This document shows, piece by piece, positions 58,931-64,000 of a DNA stretch of 64,000 nucleotides; position 1 is the first letter of the stretch, and every line of letters starts with the position of its first letter. Both the position numbers and the translations under genes were made by a program. Source of the stretch: Kryptolebias marmoratus (Eukaryota > Chordata > Actinopteri > Cyprinodontiformes > Rivulidae); the NCBI RefSeq assembly GCF_001649575.2, contig NC_051444.1:22932306-22996305 (forward strand), written 5' to 3'. The notes under the pieces are model-generated. The model ran no database searches. It saw only the letters and a list, made by a program, of their open reading frames with translations, and had not been told where the DNA came from.

Positions 58931-58964
58931 AATTTCCCTTTGGGATTAATAAAGTATTTTTTTT
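58931..58964 (+). mobile_element. LINE-type 3' tail after the histone H3 copy
   Basis: AATTTCCCTTTGGGATTAAT then AAAGTATTTTTTTT resembles the 3' end of fish LINEs whose tails read as TTCCCCTTGGGGATTAATAA. Placing it after the H3 piece makes the locus LINE, H3, LINE tail in one orientation. Confidence 0.6.
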
Positions 58965-58969
58965 AAATT

Positions 58970-60240
58970 GAATATACATGATTTAAAAATGTAATGCATA
59001 CAGTTAATAATTGCAGACATCCTTTGGTTTTGTGTATTTTTTATGGCAAAATAGGGCCCCCAAAACTTATTCCGCTCAGGGCCCCCAGATGTCTAGGGCC
59101 GGCCCTGCAGACTTCGGTTCCTTTGGCGTTGCATTCGGGTGCACACATGGCCACCCTGTGTTTGTGCGAGACCCGCACTCCTTGTTTGGACCCAGAGAAG
59201 CAGAAAAGAGCCTCTGGACGGTCGGTACAAAGTCAGTAATTCACCGTGCCGGCCGCTCGTATCGGAGCCCCTGAGCTTCCAGTTCAGAAGAGCACCGGTC
59301 TCCATGGCATCGTCTCCGGGGCAACGCCGTCGCCATGGAAACGCGGACAAAGGAAGAGGGCCGCGTTCAAGTGCTCAAAGCTATTAGTTAAATATTTTCC
59401 TCAAAGTAAGCACAAGGTAAATTTAAATGTAAATTTGATGCTGCACGTGCATTTAAAATCTAAGCTTTGCTGTCAAAATAAATTGGGAAAACCACACAGC
59501 ACTTGCTGATCATCCAGATTAGCTGTGAGCATGCAGTCCCAGCTGACATGCTTTAAATTTCTGCCAAGTTTTCTTTTTGTCATAATCTAGTAAAAATGTC
59601 AACTTTATTTACTTCTTTTAAATTGTGTGAAGAGCTGGGCGTCCTCGACAGCCACAAGGGAGCAACATTTCACAACCTTTTTTTTTGCAAATTAATTCCT
59701 TCAAAGATCTTAAACTTCTTGTCTCAGTTTCCTGCTTCATTTTATCTTTTTTTATATAGACAAAAAATGTAGCAGTAAAACAATCATTCTGCTTGAGTGA
59801 GGTAAACCTACGAAGAATGATAACTATTTTACACAGCAGCGATAAAACATTCTTCCAAATATTTGACTTTACTCTGGATAAGGATGTGATTTAGTACATT
59901 GAGCAACTAGTCTCAAAGAAAGGTTTGTTTTTCTTACAATCCTTTTTTGCCTTTGGTTCTTTGTGGATTCTTTTGGATTAGGGATTTTATTGTGAAGGGC
60001 TAGTACACAAAAACTACAGTTTTGGTGACACGATAATTAGGTGTTAATGTAAAACCATGTACTGTAGTTTTCATGTAACTGGTTGATTAAATCAAAGTAT
60101 TTGTCAGTGTTTTTTGTTCCCGGTTGTTCTGTCGCCACGGTAGTTCCTGTTCTCAGGTAAACCTGCCTTTTCCTTGCTCTGCTCCGTTCCAACATTTCCC
60201 AGAGGGACTTTTATTTTTTTATTTTTTTTCTTACAAGGAA
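58970..60240. other. Intergenic, no gene recognised
   Basis: Possible hAT-end sequence (CTAGGGCCGGCCCTG, 59095-59109) was noted but no second terminus was found. The rest is AT-rich sequence with no supported coding region. Confidence 0.45.
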
Positions 60241-60242
60241 AT

Positions 60243-60330
60243 CCCGCCCCTTCCCGGCATCCCATTGGATGAAACCTCAACCTACCGCGCATGCTCCGTT
60301 TCGATTGGCTCGAAGAGCCTGCCAATCACA
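60243..60330 (+). promoter_or_regulatory. uaca: Probable uaca promoter with CCAAT boxes
   Basis: Upstream of the uaca start codon are a GC box-like CCGCCCC (60244), CCAAT motifs in both orientations (ATTGG at 60264 and 60304, CCAAT at 60322) and GCGCATGC (60287-60294), an NRF1-like half palindrome. No TATA box is evident. The spacing of two to three CCAAT boxes about 30-40 bases apart is typical of NF-Y-driven promoters. Function is inference. Confidence 0.5.
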
Positions 60331-60511
60331 GCGTGCCCAGAGTTTTTGCGGTTAAGCGTCAGGTGAAACTCAGGCTGCTGGGACAAGAGACGAGATTAAA
60401 AAAAAACAACAACTTAACTTTATTGGGACTTTTCGGGGAAGTGCGAGTTCCGTGTGTGAGCCTCTGCGGCGGGGGGTACTTTTGAACGTCAACCAGCGAC
60501 ACTTCGCGAAG

Positions 60512-60559
60512 ATGAAGAGCCTCAAGTATCGACTGAAAAAGCACGAAGTCACCATCACA
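60512..60559 (+). CDS. uaca: Probable uaca (uveal autoantigen, ankyrin/coiled-coil) first coding exon
   Basis: A 16-codon exon MKSLKYRLKKHEVTIT ends at a consensus donor ACA|GTAAGT. It matches the N-terminus of human UACA (MKSLKSRLRRQ), and UACA is on human 15q like PIAS1 and MORF4L1. The full protein has ankyrin repeats and a long coiled coil and is linked to apoptosis regulation. The next exon, with the start of the ankyrin region, was not found in the remaining 3.4 kb, so the first intron runs past the window edge. The start lies in a CpG-containing promoter with CCAAT boxes. Confidence is limited by the short match. Confidence 0.7.
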
Positions 60560-63500
60560 GTAAGTTGATAACTGCTCCTCGCCTAGTTTTGCTAATGCCC
60601 CCCGGCTGAAGAACGATGACCACATCTAGTCGAGGTGTGTTTTCATTCACGGGGGTAGGTGGGTGTTGGTTATTATTCGTATAATTCCCACCCTGACTGC
60701 CACACCACGTTCCCACGGTGGCCGTGGTTAAAAACACCTGCAGCTCCGGGCGCCGAAACCCCTGTCTTTATTTATGCACGGACTCGGGTTCGGGTGTTTC
60801 GGAACTAATTGTTCAGCACTGAGCTCCGCTGTTGTTCCCAAACAAAGATTAAATCAGTACTGCGAAGTGTCTTTTCTCTGGCTCTTATCACCTCACATAC
60901 AGAGGTCTCTATGTGGGTTATCTATAACCTCCTGAATCGATCAGGTTTTGGCCTTTACGCACCAACAACAAGTTAAAACTACTTTAGTGGCCACAGTGAA
61001 CATTATGATTGCGTTTTCAGGCCCTTGACCTGTTGAAATGTCCTGTTATATTACAGTTTTGCGTTTGTTAGTGTTCATATAACCAAGGAGAAGTTAAACA
61101 TTATGATATAAGATCTTTTAACTTGAGTAAAATGACACCTGCATTGGTTATAAGTGCGTTTTACTTTTGTTAATATAAAAAGTTGCAGTTCCAGCATCCA
61201 TTTAGTGTCTTAAAATGCCCTATTCATGCTATTTAAACACACTGATCGTTTATACGATGAAAAGAAGTCCACTTTATTCTGAAATAGTAACAATGATTAG
61301 ACCTCTACATGGATTAAAATATGTCAGAGAGGTTTCCCGATCCATTATCTGCCAGCTCAAGATTTGATCTTCTTTGCCACAAACCTAATCCACGAATAAA
61401 CCGAACACCAACACCTGGCTCTTACACCGTCGTGTTGTCTAAAAGCATGCCTGGAACAAAATATAGGAGATTTTTTTTTTTTTGGAAACACAAAATCTTG
61501 ACATCTCCGAGGAATTCGTAGCAATGATCCGTCAGGATTCCTTGACGCCAGGGATGCACATAAGTCCTTCCAGGAATGTTAGTCTCCTTGGGTACAGCAT
61601 GTGTGTTTTTGTACGCTTAATTCAATTTTGTAAAGAGTTAATGTGATGTAATGTGTTAGTGTGAAATAGTGCTACTTATAAAGCGCCATAGAAGACAGAT
61701 TTATTTCTTTCACAGCCCACCTGTGGCCTTGAGACATCATTTATTCAAAAGTAATTACAATTTAAATTGAATGGTAAATGGGATGTACTTATATAGCACC
61801 TTTCTATGCACTCAAAGCGCTTTATGACACAACCTGTGCCCTCATTTCCCCATCCACACACACACACACATTCATACAGCTCTGAGTCTCTGCAAAGCTA
61901 ATCTGAATAAGTTCTGCACAGTTCGGCATGAAGCGGGTGTTTTGGCACCGTGTTGTTTTCACCTCCCAGTAATTACCATGAGAAAGGCTCGAAGCCCTAA
62001 TGTGTAGTAAAACTGTCAGCTCCCCCCCTCTCCTCCCCGTTTTCGAGTGAAAAGAAGCCTTTTCAGGATTGAAACGGTATTTTATCCGCGGCGATGTTTT
62101 TTTCCCCCCCACTTTCTTAGTGACGTCCCTCCGTAAAGCAGAGGAAAGCGGTCTTTTTTCTGGTGACCTCTGAGAAAGTTCGAGGTGCGCTGAAGGCCGG
62201 GTGTGACTTTTCTGCTCAGGTTCTACGTGATGGTCTCATAACGTAGCGTTCCCCTGAGAAGACATGTGCCTGAAGGACAGCGGCACACAGACAGAACTGG
62301 AAGCACTTTCGAGTGAGAATGCTGAACGTTCTTTAAACCCAATGTGCTGTCAGAGGTAAAACCGCAGCTGTCTTGCGTTGCATAGTGAGTCATGACACTT
62401 GGACTTGAACCCGTTGATGCTCATGAAGCATCCATCAATCATCAAGGCGTTCGGTGACAGTGACCGAGGCTTATTGAGAACTGCTTGCATAAATTTCTTT
62501 TGTAGTTGCTCAGGATCTCCAGCGTCCTTGTAAGGCGAGGAGATATTTAGGAAAAGGAAAGAGTTTTTCAACTAGGAGTGGTGAGAGGGAATTGAAAACG
62601 AAACCTGCTTTTAGTACGTGAACGAGCTGTCGGCGAGTTCATGAGACAGGTCTGGGATCTGGCTGTAAAGACGAGTAGCTTCCGGCTGATCAAGGAAGCG
62701 CAGAGCGAGCCGCCTGCGAGCCACGAAGGTGTGAGCGTTCATTAATGGAGCTGGCATCATGGAGTCGAGGAATTGCGTGTGGGACATGTCCGCCAGGTCA
62801 CACAGACCGCCTGTCGTCTCCACGTCACACCGCAGAGCCCAGCTCTCTCCCTTCTCACGTGTCGGCCGTGACGGCTTCTTGCTCGGTGGCGCAGAAGCGT
62901 GTCAGCGCCGGGTTGACTTCCACCCTCCATGTTGTCTCGCCTCATCTCAGTCCCAGCTTGAAGTGTTTTGTGAACGGAGCTTGTTTTGTTGCCAAACCTC
63001 CCCCTAAAACCTTAACTGCCTCCACCTATATTACCCCATCATCACTTCTGTCTCTTTTTTTAAATAAATAATTTATTAACTTACCAGATTTAATAACTAA
63101 TGTACCGAAAGTGAAAACCCTACGTGTCCTGTTCAGACCATAACCATGACCTTGTCTTCGGGACACTGGCTTGTTTTACTGTGCTCTTTAATATTTCTCA
63201 GTAATAGTTTCCCAGTGAGGTAGGATGTAGCCAAGGAATGCCAACTATGCCGTTTAAAAATGTTTTAAGGAAGTTAAATAAAAAGTCTGAAAACATAATC
63301 TCAGCTAAGAGGCTGGACGAGGGTTTCTGCTCCGACTCCAGTTTCTGTTTTTCTTCTGTGCAGACGAGGCTTTTTCGTGAGCGTTGCGTTGAATAACTGA
63401 AAAGAAAAAGAAAAAAAAAAAAAAAAAAAAAGGCAAGCCTATAAAACGCGACTGGAGACGTTTGTTGCTTTCAGTACTGTTGGGTATTTTCATGATTAAT

Positions 63501-64000
63501 GACACAATTATTAAAAAGTTTCCTGTTTGTTTTACACAGCCCAGAGTGGGGATCTTGATTTGCTGGATCAAAGTAGTAAAATGTGGACGTTATGGAAACT
63601 GGAACCAGAAAATGAACAAAACCCAAAAGAAAGTTAAGAATAAACCATATCTTAGATTCAGGCGGTGCGTTCAGAAACACTCAGGAATTAAAACAAAGCC
63701 TGCTTCTCAGCCGTTGTCTCTCCTTCACTGTCAAAACAAATCCTAAAACTCAGCATAAAAAAAAAGATAAACGTGTAAGAATGTATTTGGACCGATTAGG
63801 ATCTGGGTCTGGTTGGAGTGACATTCCTCAAACGCCTTGCCCTTGCTCGGATGCGGCGAGGTTTCCCATGCACACCTAGATCATTCGTAGGCAGGTTGCC
63901 CAGATGTCTTTGGCAGCCACTTCACATATTTGTGTTGCAGTTTTTTATTTTTTATTTTTCCCCTCCTTCACAATGATAGCGCCCTCATTTTAATGACTCA
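60560..64000 (+). other. uaca: uaca first intron, partial
   Basis: No further exon recognised. Contains a small dispersed repeat (61768-61880), a T run at 61471-61482, a short open frame at 62611-62823 (minus) of unknown nature, and an A homopolymer at 63411-63431. Confidence 0.55.
61768..61880. repeat. Short fish interspersed repeat fragment
   Basis: ATGGTAAATGGGATGTACTT, TATAGCACCTTTCTATGCAC, TCAAAGCGCTTTATGACACA and the following CCCATCCACACACACACACA match a repeat I know from fish genomes (TATAGCGCCTTTC ... CAAAGCGCTTTA). The original family is not identified here. Confidence 0.6.

Noticed and set aside
59095..59109. CTAGGGCCGGCCCTG as a hAT terminus
   Set aside because: No second terminus or target duplication was found nearby.

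Overview
The window is a stretch of a vertebrate nuclear genome, almost certainly a ray-finned (teleost) fish. The evidence is intron-split vertebrate genes with GT/AG junctions and fish-type repeats: decayed Tc1-like transposons, hAT-type foldback MITEs, LINE 3' ends with GGAT-type tails, and a SINE-like family. I used no database. Identifications rest on recognising conserved protein sequence.

Four genes are supported, all on the + strand. (1) 9901-18268 holds the last 11 coding exons of a PIAS1-type SUMO E3 ligase (PINIT, SP-RING, SIM, C-terminal tail). The SAP-domain exons lie upstream of the window, so 1-9900 is intron. (2) 23628-24614 is an intronless, complete 328-residue class A GPCR of the relaxin-3 receptor (RXFP3/4) family with a very short C-terminal tail. 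(3) 43153-55575 is a complete 12-exon morf4l1 (MRG15), 323 residues, with chromodomain and MRG domain. (4) 60512-60559 is the first coding exon of a probable uaca gene; the rest lies beyond the right edge. PIAS1, MORF4L1 and UACA are all on human chromosome 15q, so the order looks like conserved vertebrate synteny with a GPCR between pias1 and morf4l1.

The rest is introns and repeat-rich intergenic DNA. A Tc1-like element carrying a nested MITE sits just before the last pias1 exon. The 24.6-43 kb interval holds several Tc1 relics, a LINE RNase H fragment, SINE-like copies, a 160-bp TCCA microsatellite and a double foldback structure at 30.5-31.1 kb. morf4l1 introns carry more Tc1 pieces, a LINE reverse-transcriptase tail and a MITE with a perfect 8-bp target duplication. 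Between morf4l1 and uaca, a LINE fragment is joined to a broken histone H3 copy and followed by a LINE-like 3' tail. A dispersed repeat with a GGCGGCCATCTTGA-like core recurs at six or more places. Four N gaps lie at or beside low-complexity sequence.

I saw no gene cluster or new enzymatic system. The most unusual items are the LINE/histone H3 chimera, the double foldback, the dispersed YY1-like repeat, and the altered ligand-binding motif and short tail of the receptor.
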